Shown in pieces: positions 26,277 to 35,786 of a stretch of 64,000 bases of DNA. This stretch comes from Bacillota bacterium (GTDB lineage Bacteria > Bacillota > Clostridia > Lachnospirales > Lachnospiraceae), in contig JAEVYT010000036.1 of NCBI GenBank assembly GCA_023392615.1, forward strand, positions 1 to 64,000, given 5' to 3'. Position numbers and translations under genes: made by a program. The notes under the pieces were generated by a model. That model did not search any database. It had not been told where the DNA came from and saw only the letters and a list, made by a program, of their open reading frames with translations. Numbering within the stretch: the first letter of the stretch is position 1; each line of letters starts with the position of its first letter.

Positions 26277-29200
26277 CTATTCTTCTATACGAATCTCTTT
26301 TCCCAAATAGAGCGAGTAAATAATCATCTCCTTAACCCTCTTATGCAACATTTGTTCTAATGCCCTTTTGTAGTATTTAAGCTGGACTTTATAGCGAGTA
26401 ATCAGTTGTCGCTCTTCTGCTACGATATCCGATTTGTAGTCTAGTAAAACCAGTTCTCCATCCTCTTCAAAGTACACATCAATAATACCTTGAATTAATA
26501 TTAACTCATCACTGTCCTGGTTTTTGATTACCTCAGAAGCTTTAATTCCAATTACAAACTGCTTCTCCTTATAGAGCTTGTTGGAAGAATCCGCCTTCCT
26601 CATTCGATTCGCAACCTCACTGTCAATAAATCTCTTGATATAAGCCACCTTAAGCATCTTCATATCAGATTGCTTAACATGATTTTCATCTACCATACGC
26701 TGAAGTTCATCTTTCACATCCGCACCTTTCATTACTCTGGTCAGGTCAAGAAGTTCAAGTACCTTATGATAAAGGGTTCCTCGGTCCGTTCCGCTTACTG
26801 TCACTTCCTTCTCACTGATAAAATTTGGTACAGTGGCAGGAACTATGATATATTCAAGTTCATTTTGATTCTTGTCAATCTTAGATATTATGTCAAGGCT
26901 TAATTTCGGTTCTAATTTAGGTTTTAATTCTAGTCTAGATTTTAATTCTGGTTCTGATTTTAATTCAACTTCAGAGGTTAATGCGATTCTCGCTTTCTGA
27001 TATAAATTCACACTTTGATCTTCATCTTGAAACTGCCCAAGTTTTTTCAATTCAGATACTGTCATTTTCACTTTGATCTGTGAATCTTTCTGATACGGAT
27101 ACTCATATTGAAATCTTGACTCTAATTCTTCCTTTAAATCCTGATTATATATGGTTGCCGGATCAATATTCAACAATTCTTCTTCATCTTTTCTTGTAAA
27201 TATGTGCTTTGTAATTTCTTCCTTGATTAAAGCATTCTTATGAACTAGTGTAATGGCCATGTCGTCCTTATTGCATACCAACACATTATTAATTACTTCC
27301 GGTTCCCATCCAATCCGATTTACCATAGCCGGCAGCACCCAATCCAGATAACTTTTTGCAGATAGTAATTCAAAGAACGAGAAATCTTTACACAGGATAT
27401 CATCAATGGATTTTAAATATCCTGTTAAAAATAATTTTTCTTTTGGTCTAGTCAGTGCAACGTATAATACTCTAAGTTCTTCCCCCAGGTTCTCAATTTG
27501 TACTTTCTTCTGAATTACCTTCTTGATTAAGGTAGGTACCTTGGTTCTCATCTTAGTATCAATACACTCCGGCCCTACACCCATATCACTATGAAGGACG
27601 ATACTACTGCGCAAATCTTGTGTATTAAATTGTTTACTCATACCTGCCACAAAAACAATGGGGAACTCTAACCCCTTGCTTTTATGAATACTCATAATGC
27701 GAACCGTATTATCCTGCTCTCCTGAAGTGGAGGCTTCCCCAAAATCAATCTCGTATTTATGTAGCTTTTCTATATACCGAATAAAATGAAAGAGCCCTGT
27801 ATAACTGCCTTTTTCAAATCTCACTGCCTGTGAGATAAGCATATCGATATTCCCTTTTCTTCGGTCACCGCCAGGCATTGCACTAACATAGTAATAATAC
27901 CCTGTCTGATCTAATACAATCTGTATTAATTCATGAATCGGTTTATGATTTACTATTGAACGAAAGGAGATTAACAATTCCATAAATGCATTTACTTTGT
28001 TTTTTAGGGCCTCCTGTTTTCCTTCTTGCATATAATTAACTAGAGCGGTGTACATGGATACATTTCGGGTAGAGGAACGAATCAACGCAAGTTCCGTCGT
28101 ACTCAATCCAACAATCGGTGAATATAATACCCCGGTTAGTGGTATATCCTGACGCGGATTATCAATCACGCGAAGCATATTTAGTACAGTCATAATTTCT
28201 AAGGTTTGAAAATATCCAGTGCCGGTATCAGCATATGCAGATATGCCTTCCTGCATCAATGTATTAACAAATACTTCAGACCATCCGGTTATACTTCTTA
28301 GTAGGATAACAATATCCTTATTCGTAGCAGGCCTATGTCCTCCCGTTTTTCTGTCAAATATCAGCGTACCATTAACCGGATCCGTCAGCTCCTTAATTTT
28401 ACGAGCAATCATCTTAGCTTCCAGCTCACGCTTGGTATATGCTTCCTCTTCTTGGTCTTCTGTTGAGTTCTCCGTATGTTTACCCTTACCCTCCGATAAA
28501 TTGTTGATTTTTTTATTCTCAGATTCTATTGTATCCCCGACCACCCCGAATTCTGAATCGATTTCTTCTTCGGTTACCAATAACAAATCTACGCGGGATG
28601 CAATTCTTTTGTATACCTCATCCGTATGAAGTTCTGTATTATCACTATTAAAATCTTGCTTTGTTGGTTCTTCTTTTTGTCGTTGTTCTTTTGAATTACT
28701 ATCTAATTCTTTATCAACGCCTCTTTTTATGGTTTCTTCAAATAACTCACCATATTTTAAAGAAGCTGACTCATCATAAACAATCCCACCGACCTGCTTA
28801 TGCATAATCTGCTCAAAGATTTTATTCACATAATCAAGAACAATCTTTCTACTTCGAAAGTTCTTGTCTAAATCGATACGTTGATATAGATTCTTACTGC
28901 CATCTTCACAGCAATCCTCGCCGGAATAGGTGTTATACTTCTGCATGAATATCTCAGGCATTGCAAGACGGAACTTATAGATACTCTGCTTAACATCGCC
29001 AACCATAAAGCGATTTGGAAAGCCCATCTCCTCTCTGGAGATACTTTTAAGTATTGTTTCCTGAACCATATTACTATCCTGATACTCATCAATTAATATT
29101 TCTTCGAATTGCTCACTCAACTCCAACGCAGCCTGAGTCGGCACAACCTCTGATCCATCATTTTTCTCAACCAGTATTTTTAATGCAAAGTGTTCTAGAT

Positions 29201-30281
29201 CATTAAAGTCAATAAGATTCTTCTCTTCTTTCTTCTTTGCAAATTCCTGCATGAACTCCAGAGTAAGATCAAAAAGAACCTGCATTACCTTTCCAACTTC
29301 CTGAATGTCTTTTACCATCTCCTCAGGAGATTGAAAGAAGAAACCGGCATTAATATCCTTAATTCCTTTTTTCATTTCTTCTCGAAGGGCTTTGATTCTG
29401 TCCTTCTTCTCCGGGAGTACCCCTTCTTCCTTTTTATTCGATAATCGGTCAAATGAGATAGATGAAAAGGAATTCATGTATTCCACGTAAGAAGATGCAG
29501 TTGCTATTGTATCAAGTATTGCACGATCGGAAAGTAACGCTGCTTCATATGCGGTTGGCCCTCCGGGCTCGTGACATATCTCAAGTGCTTTCTTATTCTT
29601 AGATATCAAGTCACCAAGTACATCCTTAATGTAGCTTAATAATTCTCTCATCCATGAGCACTGTCCCATCTCATCAACTGAGGAGATTTCAAATAATCTA
29701 CGCTTATTCTCTATCCACTGTTTTGGCCAAGGATCACTCATAGAGAAATTAAATAGTTGAATAATTAAATCTTCAATCGGGGCATCTGATTTTGAATAAG
29801 AGTAACTTTCCACCAAAGCATGAAACTCTTCTTGCCCTTCTTCGTACCATCGTTCCAACAGATCACCAATCACATCGGATTTCATCAGCGTTATCTCTGA
29901 TTCCTCTGCGATCTTGAAAGATGGGTCCAAATCAATTCGGTGAAAGTAATTTCGAATTACATTAAGGCAAAAGCTATGTATTGTCGTAATCTGTGCACTC
30001 TGTAATAGAGAAATCTGTTTCTGCAGATGTCGGTTGTCCGGTTGATTGATTAGTTTTTCTTCTATCGCTTTGCCGATACGCCCCCTCATCTCAGCTGCTG
30101 CCGCATTCGTAAAGGTAACCACCAACAAATGATCGATATCAATCGGGTTCTCTCCCTCAGATATCATCGTAATAATACGCTCAACTAATACAGCAGTCTT
30201 TCCTGAACCTGCTGCTGCCGAAACAAGTACATTCTTTTCCCTCGTATCAATAACTTTTTGTTGTGCCTCTGTCCACGCCAT
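26277..30281 (-). CDS. addA: ATP-dependent helicase/nuclease subunit A
   Basis: The motor and 3'-strand nuclease subunit of AddAB, which resects double-strand breaks to a Chi-like site. It has 1334 residues, longer than the usual 1230-1270. Helicase motifs: AAAGSGKTAVL (Walker A), LIDEYQDSN (II), NFRSRK (IV), IMSIHKSKGLEFPIVF (V), VLYVALTRPKEK (VI). The C-terminal RecB-type nuclease core is IDVYFEEDGELVLLDYKSD. Two inserts explain the extra length: a charged stretch at about 525-640 and a Glu-Leu-Lys repeat at about 1100-1128. addB lies 145 nt upstream. Confidence 0.95.
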   Translation of the reverse strand: MAWTEAQQKVIDTREKNVLVSAAAGSGKTAVLVERIITMISEGENPIDIDHLLVVTFTNAAAAEMRGRIGKAIEEKLINQPDNRHLQKQISLLQSAQITTIHSFCLNVIRNYFHRIDLDPSFKIAEESEITLMKSDVIGDLLERWYEEGQEEFHALVESYSYSKSDAPIEDLIIQLFNFSMSDPWPKQWIENKRRLFEISSVDEMGQCSWMRELLSYIKDVLGDLISKNKKALEICHEPGGPTAYEAALLSDRAILDTIATASSYVEYMNSFSSISFDRLSNKKEEGVLPEKKDRIKALREEMKKGIKDINAGFFFQSPEEMVKDIQEVGKVMQVLFDLTLEFMQEFAKKKEEKNLIDFNDLEHFALKILVEKNDGSEVVPTQAALELSEQFEEILIDEYQDSNMVQETILKSISREEMGFPNRFMVGDVKQSIYKFRLAMPEIFMQKYNTYSGEDCCEDGSKNLYQRIDLDKNFRSRKIVLDYVNKIFEQIMHKQVGGIVYDESASLKYGELFEETIKRGVDKELDSNSKEQRQKEEPTKQDFNSDNTELHTDEVYKRIASRVDLLLVTEEEIDSEFGVVGDTIESENKKINNLSEGKGKHTENSTEDQEEEAYTKRELEAKMIARKIKELTDPVNGTLIFDRKTGGHRPATNKDIVILLRSITGWSEVFVNTLMQEGISAYADTGTGYFQTLEIMTVLNMLRVIDNPRQDIPLTGVLYSPIVGLSTTELALIRSSTRNVSMYTALVNYMQEGKQEALKNKVNAFMELLISFRSIVNHKPIHELIQIVLDQTGYYYYVSAMPGGDRRKGNIDMLISQAVRFEKGSYTGLFHFIRYIEKLHKYEIDFGEASTSGEQDNTVRIMSIHKSKGLEFPIVFVAGMSKQFNTQDLRSSIVLHSDMGVGPECIDTKMRTKVPTLIKKVIQKKVQIENLGEELRVLYVALTRPKEKLFLTGYLKSIDDILCKDFSFFELLSAKSYLDWVLPAMVNRIGWEPEVINNVLVCNKDDMAITLVHKNALIKEEITKHIFTRKDEEELLNIDPATIYNQDLKEELESRFQYEYPYQKDSQIKVKMTVSELKKLGQFQDEDQSVNLYQKARIALTSEVELKSEPELKSRLELKPKLEPKLSLDIISKIDKNQNELEYIIVPATVPNFISEKEVTVSGTDRGTLYHKVLELLDLTRVMKGADVKDELQRMVDENHVKQSDMKMLKVAYIKRFIDSEVANRMRKADSSNKLYKEKQFVIGIKASEVIKNQDSDELILIQGIIDVYFEEDGELVLLDYKSDIVAEERQLITRYKVQLKYYKRALEQMLHKRVKEMIIYSLYLGKEIRIEE
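26900..26975 (-). repeat. In-frame Glu-Leu-Lys repeat inside addA
   Basis: Imperfect repeats of about 12-18 nt encode ELKSEPELKSRLELKPKLEPK. The reading frame stays open throughout. It lies in the linker just before the nuclease domain. Confidence 0.7.
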
Positions 30282-30426
30282 AATAACTCCTTTATCTGAA
30301 AATATAACAAACCCAACGCGACCTTATTCCACATAAATTGTCTAGCCTAATTATAAAATAATTTGGGTAAATTTTTTTTACTACAATGATTCGGTGTAAG
30401 TTCAATATACTTAATTCTATATTCTA

Positions 30427-33400
30427 TTAAGCCTCGTTTCTCCCACGGAAGATCTCTGCCTTCATCTCGTCAACTGACTTTTTAGCTAAATTACGATAAG
30501 CGTGGCCGGGAACGCGGATATCAAACCCACAAGCGCTACGGTAACTGCAATAATCACAAGCGGTCTCATTCCCTGAGCGATAAGGATTTACTCTGGTATC
30601 TCCGCTTAAAATCAATTTACTGTCCTGCGCTAATTTGCGATTCACATAATCCACCAAAGCACTGAGATGTTTTTCCTTCTCCGCTACAGAACGTTTAGTA
30701 AGCTCTCCGTCTTTGTTCGTCTCTACAGGAATGATATCTGACTTTACAGATGGGGATAGTGTTCCGTCCGGTCCAGCCAATCGTTGATCCATTAAAGATA
30801 ACACTGTCTTATCTTCATTGACTAATCCATTCATCCTAAGACTCTTTAAGATCTCTTCCTCCGTGTGCTCGGATTTAGCGACAATTGGATCATCTATGTG
30901 ATAATAGAATATGCCGGAAGGAACAATCTCTTTATCAGGATGTCTTTTTTTCAGATAATCCATCGCTGCGCTCAGATATACTGATAACTGTTGCTGCAAT
31001 CCATAATATACCTTACCAATATCAAATACAGTATTACCTGTCTTATAATCAATCACGCGAACATAAATTTTATCGTCTTCTTCATACAGATCCAGTCGAT
31101 CAATACGTCCTTGTAACGATAAGGTTCCGTCAGGAACATGATGAAAGGCCATCTCATACCCGGAAGGCTCAAAGGAACCCTGTTTAATCTGATTACATAA
31201 TGCCCACAGCGTACGAACCGTAATACGCTCCATTCGTTTAATTAGGTATTCGTTTCTCTTCGTGCTTTTTAAGATGGAGCTCTCATACTCTTCCACCGCC
31301 TGAGCCACACTCTCAAGTGCCCAGCTTTCCCTTACCTCATCCGGTATGTTATGCCAGGTATATTCTCCGCTATCTAGTCGCTTAGAGAATCGATCAATCG
31401 CATTATGAAAGATATTACCGATATCAGGAACCGCCAGCTTATATTCCTGCCTCTCCTCTAAGCTCAGCCCATATGATAGAAAATGAGCAAATGCACAACC
31501 TGCATAACGCTCCAGCCTGGTCACACTGCCATTTAACTCTGCACCATATAATAATTTTGCAGCTTCTTTAGAAATACCTCGTTCTGTATTAATATAAAAA
31601 GCACCCTTCAAAAGCTTATCTAGAATTCGGTTCTTCTCCCCATCACTACGATAATATAGATACAACTCTTTCCACAGATCGGATGTTTCCTTATGATGAT
31701 ATCCTCTTAATCCTTCTGCTAGATAAGTCAACCCTTCATCCCGAAGAATATAATCCAGTTTCTCACAATTTTCATCTTCCTCAATAATATTAACAGAAGG
31801 GATTAATTGTTTCACTTTTGGGATTATGAAAGAGGGATTAACTGCTTTCCCTTCCCCATTTAACTTATGATAAGTTATATAAAGTCTCTCTTTCGGTTTT
31901 GTCATATTCAGATAGATATAGAATTGCTCCTGAAAGGCCTGCTGCCTCTTGGTTGGTGCCAGTTCAATATCATGATTTATCAACATTTCTCTCTCGATAT
32001 CGGATAAAATTCCACCGCTAGAGATTGCTTTGGGGATAATACCTTCATTTACACCCAGGAAGAATAAGGCTTTAATATCTTTTAACCTAGTTCTTTCCGT
32101 ATCACCAACCACAACCTCATCAACGCCCGGAGGGATTAATCCCACCTTAATCTCCACCAGGCCTGTATCAAGAATCTCACCAAACTCCTTCAGCGTACAG
32201 TGCTCTTCCCCTAGAAGAAGCACCATCTGATCATAGAGTTCCATTATGATTGGATAAACCTGTTCATATTCCTTCGCAATCAGCGGTTGATTTATCTCTG
32301 TAAAATATGCGCGATATTCCTCTAGCTTTTCCTCTATTCGTAATCGTATCCCCAACTCATATAGAGCTTTTGTATACTCTTTCAAAGTTCTTTCTTTATC
32401 CTTTAGTACCTCATACAGTGGTGTGATTTCTTCCATGAATCGTTCACGGATCTCATTTATCTGCACGAGCTTTACGCCTTCCTTGGTGCGATATTTTCGT
32501 ACAAATGGTTCACTCCATCTTTTATATCCTCTGATACCAGTAGCTATGATATAATTCTCCAGAATATCAATCTCTTCTTCGGTAAAATCAGTGAGTCCTG
32601 TTCTAAGAAAACGGAATACTCCCTCATAACTGAAATCTTCACTTATAATTACAAGAACAGAACGAAGCAGAGCCACAAACGGATTCCCAAGAATATCTTT
32701 TTTGTAATCAACAAAGCATGGTATCCCGGAGATAATAAAACCTCTCTTTGCAATTCTTGCATATTCCTCCATGTTACCGGATACTACTGCTATATCCTCG
32801 TAACGATATCCTTCCTCTCGAACCAACCTTTTGATTTCTCTGGCTACGAAAGCAACTTCCTCCTCAGCATCTTTTGCAGCATGAATTGAGATATCCGACT
32901 GCTCCTTCTCAAAGGTTTCATACGGATACCGGAATAAATTACGCTCCAAAGAGGCTAATCCCGGAGCATTGATAAACCGGTACGGTGTTTGTACCTGATA
33001 ACAATCTTGAACGAGGATAGGCTTCTCTATCTTAGTTCCAACTTCTTCAGCAATTTTTGTAAGTTTTTGTATCGTTTTCGTACTTAACCCGAACAGAAGA
33101 TGATCAGAGTTTTTATTATCTATTTTCTCTCTACGGTCAATAGTTACCGTTACCATAACCTTCTTAGCATGCTTTAACATTTTACCCAAAAGCTGATACT
33201 GGCAGGGGGTAAAGCCGGTAAAACCATCCAGACATATAACAGAATTTTTCAACCACTGGGAGCGGTCAATTACTTCATTTAACACTACAAGAATTTCTTC
33301 CGCCGTGATGTAGCGTTCCTTCATAAAATTATGAAACCCCTCATACACTGTCAACAAATCCGTAAGTTTAGCTTTTAAAACAGGCTTATTCTGTGATATT

Positions 33401-33831
33401 TCCTGCATTTTTTTGATATCCTCAGGTTGGATATTATATTGATAAAACTCTGACATCAGAGATTTTAATTCATTCACAAAACCCGGCTTTTTTACATTTG
33501 AGCCAAATAGGATTAAGTCCTTGCGTTTTTCCGACACCACCTTACGAAGTACCATACTCTTACCGGTATCCTCTAGAATTGGTAAATCACCACCACCTAC
33601 TTCGTCAAAAATACGATATGCAAATCGCAGAAAACTAAGAATATCAACATTTGTCACACCATGATCCGGGTGCATCGTAACGATATCCTTCTGTGTCTGT
33701 AGTGTAAATTGTTCGGGAACGATAACCAGATAATCTGTATCCGGATTCAGCTTTGACTGACTGATTATCTCTTGGTAGAGCTGATAGGATTTACCCGAAC
33801 CGGCACTTCCTAAGTAAAATTGTAAGGACAT
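30427..33831 (-). CDS. addB: ATP-dependent helicase/nuclease subunit B
   Basis: The second AddAB subunit: inactive helicase fold, Chi recognition and 5'-strand nuclease. It has 1134 residues, as usual. The Walker A is GSAGSGKSYQ (residues 8-17). The C-terminal nuclease shows RIDRLDLYEEDD and VIDYKTGN. The iron-sulphur staple is visible as a Cys in RYAGCAFAHF (about 775) and three Cys in ETACDYCSYRSACGFD (about 1090). It starts the addB-addA pair, the common Firmicutes order. Confidence 0.95.
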   Translation of the reverse strand: MSLQFYLGSAGSGKSYQLYQEIISQSKLNPDTDYLVIVPEQFTLQTQKDIVTMHPDHGVTNVDILSFLRFAYRIFDEVGGGDLPILEDTGKSMVLRKVVSEKRKDLILFGSNVKKPGFVNELKSLMSEFYQYNIQPEDIKKMQEISQNKPVLKAKLTDLLTVYEGFHNFMKERYITAEEILVVLNEVIDRSQWLKNSVICLDGFTGFTPCQYQLLGKMLKHAKKVMVTVTIDRREKIDNKNSDHLLFGLSTKTIQKLTKIAEEVGTKIEKPILVQDCYQVQTPYRFINAPGLASLERNLFRYPYETFEKEQSDISIHAAKDAEEEVAFVAREIKRLVREEGYRYEDIAVVSGNMEEYARIAKRGFIISGIPCFVDYKKDILGNPFVALLRSVLVIISEDFSYEGVFRFLRTGLTDFTEEEIDILENYIIATGIRGYKRWSEPFVRKYRTKEGVKLVQINEIRERFMEEITPLYEVLKDKERTLKEYTKALYELGIRLRIEEKLEEYRAYFTEINQPLIAKEYEQVYPIIMELYDQMVLLLGEEHCTLKEFGEILDTGLVEIKVGLIPPGVDEVVVGDTERTRLKDIKALFFLGVNEGIIPKAISSGGILSDIEREMLINHDIELAPTKRQQAFQEQFYIYLNMTKPKERLYITYHKLNGEGKAVNPSFIIPKVKQLIPSVNIIEEDENCEKLDYILRDEGLTYLAEGLRGYHHKETSDLWKELYLYYRSDGEKNRILDKLLKGAFYINTERGISKEAAKLLYGAELNGSVTRLERYAGCAFAHFLSYGLSLEERQEYKLAVPDIGNIFHNAIDRFSKRLDSGEYTWHNIPDEVRESWALESVAQAVEEYESSILKSTKRNEYLIKRMERITVRTLWALCNQIKQGSFEPSGYEMAFHHVPDGTLSLQGRIDRLDLYEEDDKIYVRVIDYKTGNTVFDIGKVYYGLQQQLSVYLSAAMDYLKKRHPDKEIVPSGIFYYHIDDPIVAKSEHTEEEILKSLRMNGLVNEDKTVLSLMDQRLAGPDGTLSPSVKSDIIPVETNKDGELTKRSVAEKEKHLSALVDYVNRKLAQDSKLILSGDTRVNPYRSGNETACDYCSYRSACGFDIRVPGHAYRNLAKKSVDEMKAEIFRGRNEA

Positions 33832-33860
33832 AATTATAACCGCACCTTTCCTTCATATTA

Positions 33861-34020
33861 GTTTGTGAACCTGCAATTACACAGATCCAAACTTTCAAGT
33901 GTGAATTATGCACTTAATAATTCACATTAACCTTTTCATTCCTATCCTTTGTTTTAGTTTGTGCCGAGGATTTCGCAGGCACAAACTTCTAGGTGTGAAT
34001 TATGCACTTAATAATTCACA
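33861..34020. repeat. Degenerate tandem duplication of a palindromic unit
   Basis: Two units of about 95 nt begin GTTTGTG at 33861 and 33957. Each ends in an identical 28-nt block (33899-33926 and 33993-34020) that is itself a hairpin: GTGAATTA, 9-nt loop, TAATTCAC. The second unit also holds a perfect GTTTGTGCC/GGCACAAAC stem (33957-33965 with 33978-33986). The array fills the divergent region between addB and the next gene. Confidence 0.75.
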
Positions 34021-34123
34021 CTATCTTATCATCAATTCATTTTCTCTGCATAATTTATTATTTCTCATAATAAGATATAGTAAGAATCAAGACATGAAGC
34101 GAATCATGCTCCGGAGGATAGAT

Positions 34124-34567
34124 ATGGCAAAAACAAAAATAGTAGTTATCCAATTAAAAGAAATCATATATACTGTGATTTTTGCGGCATTAGGAATTCT
34201 ACTAATACTACTTCTCATATTTATGTTCAGAGGTGGTAAGGATGATGGGGTAGCGAAGAACGGTACTGAGTTATATAAATCAGGAAAATACACTTCTACC
34301 ATATCCTTGAATGATACGGATTTTAATTTAGAGGTAGTGGTCGATAATAATCATATCAATCACGTTGATATTCAGAACATCAATGATTCCATTGCCGCAA
34401 TGTTTCCGCTTGTCAAACCATCCTTAGAGGATATCTCATTACAGTTAAGCAATGATGTTCCTCTTGATAAGATTGAGATTGACCAAGAAAAACAATATAC
34501 TGAACAGATGCTGATCGATGCAATTAAGGCCGCCTTGGAACCGGCTAAATTGAACAGTAAAAAATAA
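34124..34567 (+). CDS. Membrane-anchored protein with FMN-binding-like domain
   Basis: A 147-residue protein with one N-terminal membrane helix (about 15-36) and an exported C-terminal domain. The exported part begins GTELYKSGKYTSTI, then LEVVVDNNHINHVDI and ends QMLIDAIKAALEPA. That order of beta-strands and final helix resembles FMN_bind domains, but the flavin-accepting SGAT motif is absent, so flavin attachment is not supported. GGAGG lies 6 nt upstream of the chosen ATG; the frame upstream runs through the repeat array and is not credible. It is monocistronic with a strong terminator. Confidence 0.65.
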   Translation: MAKTKIVVIQLKEIIYTVIFAALGILLILLLIFMFRGGKDDGVAKNGTELYKSGKYTSTISLNDTDFNLEVVVDNNHINHVDIQNINDSIAAMFPLVKPSLEDISLQLSNDVPLDKIEIDQEKQYTEQMLIDAIKAALEPAKLNSKK

Positions 34568-34644
34568 ATAAATTACATAGTATCAACATAAGCCTTGTCA
34601 CACATAAGTACTCAAAAAAGCCTAAAAAAATTTATGTTATGTCG

Positions 34645-34678
34645 GGATGCAGTTATGTACTAACTGCATCCATTTTTT
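34645..34678 (+). terminator. Strong intrinsic terminator of the membrane-protein gene
   Basis: A perfect 11-bp stem, GGATGCAGTTA (34645-34655) with TAACTGCATCC (34661-34671), is followed by ATTTTTT. It lies 78 nt after the stop. Confidence 0.85.
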
Positions 34679-34841
34679 AATTAATCACTAGAATGTCAAT
34701 AACATCTCACTTAGTTTTCTAATTATTATGAACAAGAAAAGATGTTTCCTAATACAAATTATTTATAAATTATAGTTTGTTTTTAACATTCTTATTATCT
34801 ATTCAAATTGTATCGTAGCTAATCATTTCTGCCAAATTGAA

Positions 34842-35723
34842 CTAATTTAAATATCTCTTATATGGAGAAACTTCATCTAAAAAGATGATTCCGATAATTC
34901 CAGGGCCAGTGTGAGCTCCAATGGCGCATCCAACATAGTTCTCCATAAAATGTTTACATCCATATACCGAAAGCAACTGCTCCTTAACTAATTCCAACGT
35001 AGATGAATCATCACCGTGCACTATACCAATGTACTGATTTTCTAGTTCAGCTCCTCTTTCTCCTACCATTTCAATTAACCTTTTTAGCGATTTTTGTCTT
35101 CCTCGCACCTTTTCAACCGCTTCTAGTGATCCACCGTCGTTCACATGAAGAATTGGCTTAATATCAAGTAAACCACCGGCTATTGCAGATGTTCTGCTGA
35201 GTCGTCCACCTTTAAAGAGATATTCCAATGTATTCACCGTAAAAACATGTTCCATATGATTACAATGCCATTCGATTGCATCAATAATTTCCTTCTTGGA
35301 AGCTCCATTTTTTTGCATCACTAAAGCATAGTAGGTAACCAAACCAAAGCCTAGGGAAGCACATTTAGAATCTATAATCGTCAAATCAAAATCAGGGTAT
35401 CTCTCTAATAGTTCTGTTTTTGCAAGGTTTGCAGCATTATATGTACCTGCTATTCCTGTAGAAAAGCAGATATAGATAACCTCGTCCCCATTTTGTGCAT
35501 AGGATTTAAAATGTTCATAAAACATATGGGAATTAATATGATAAGTCTTAACATCCTTGCCGGATTCTAGAATTTGATAAAAATCTTCTGGTAATATTGA
35601 CTCTCCGTCAAAATAATCGATTTCATCAATCACAACCGGTGTTGGTATCACATGCAGGGCAAATTCTTGCTTTACCCAATTGGGTGTATCGGAGGCTGAG
35701 TCAGTAATAATTTTAAGTGCCAT
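34842..35723 (-). CDS. DegV-family fatty-acid-binding protein
   Basis: A 293-residue DegV/FakB-type protein. The N-terminal IITDSASDTP and later CFSTGIAGTYNAA form the fatty-acid head-group site, and KGGRLSRTSA is the C-terminal domain hallmark. FakB proteins present fatty acids to the kinase FakA; no fakA gene is in the window. MALKIITDS was chosen as start with GGGAG 9 nt upstream. It lies 63 nt after nadE on the same strand and may be co-transcribed. Confidence 0.88.
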   Translation of the reverse strand: MALKIITDSASDTPNWVKQEFALHVIPTPVVIDEIDYFDGESILPEDFYQILESGKDVKTYHINSHMFYEHFKSYAQNGDEVIYICFSTGIAGTYNAANLAKTELLERYPDFDLTIIDSKCASLGFGLVTYYALVMQKNGASKKEIIDAIEWHCNHMEHVFTVNTLEYLFKGGRLSRTSAIAGGLLDIKPILHVNDGGSLEAVEKVRGRQKSLKRLIEMVGERGAELENQYIGIVHGDDSSTLELVKEQLLSVYGCKHFMENYVGCAIGAHTGPGIIGIIFLDEVSPYKRYLN

Positions 35724-35786
35724 TGTTAGTTCTCCCTTCGTAACCAAGCATGTAAATACCACATGCAGAATATCGTTAATAAGTAT

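Noticed and set aside
33908..34123. N-terminal extension of the membrane protein at 34124
   Set aside because: The extension runs through the palindromic repeat array, while a strong GGAGG sits directly before the ATG at 34124.
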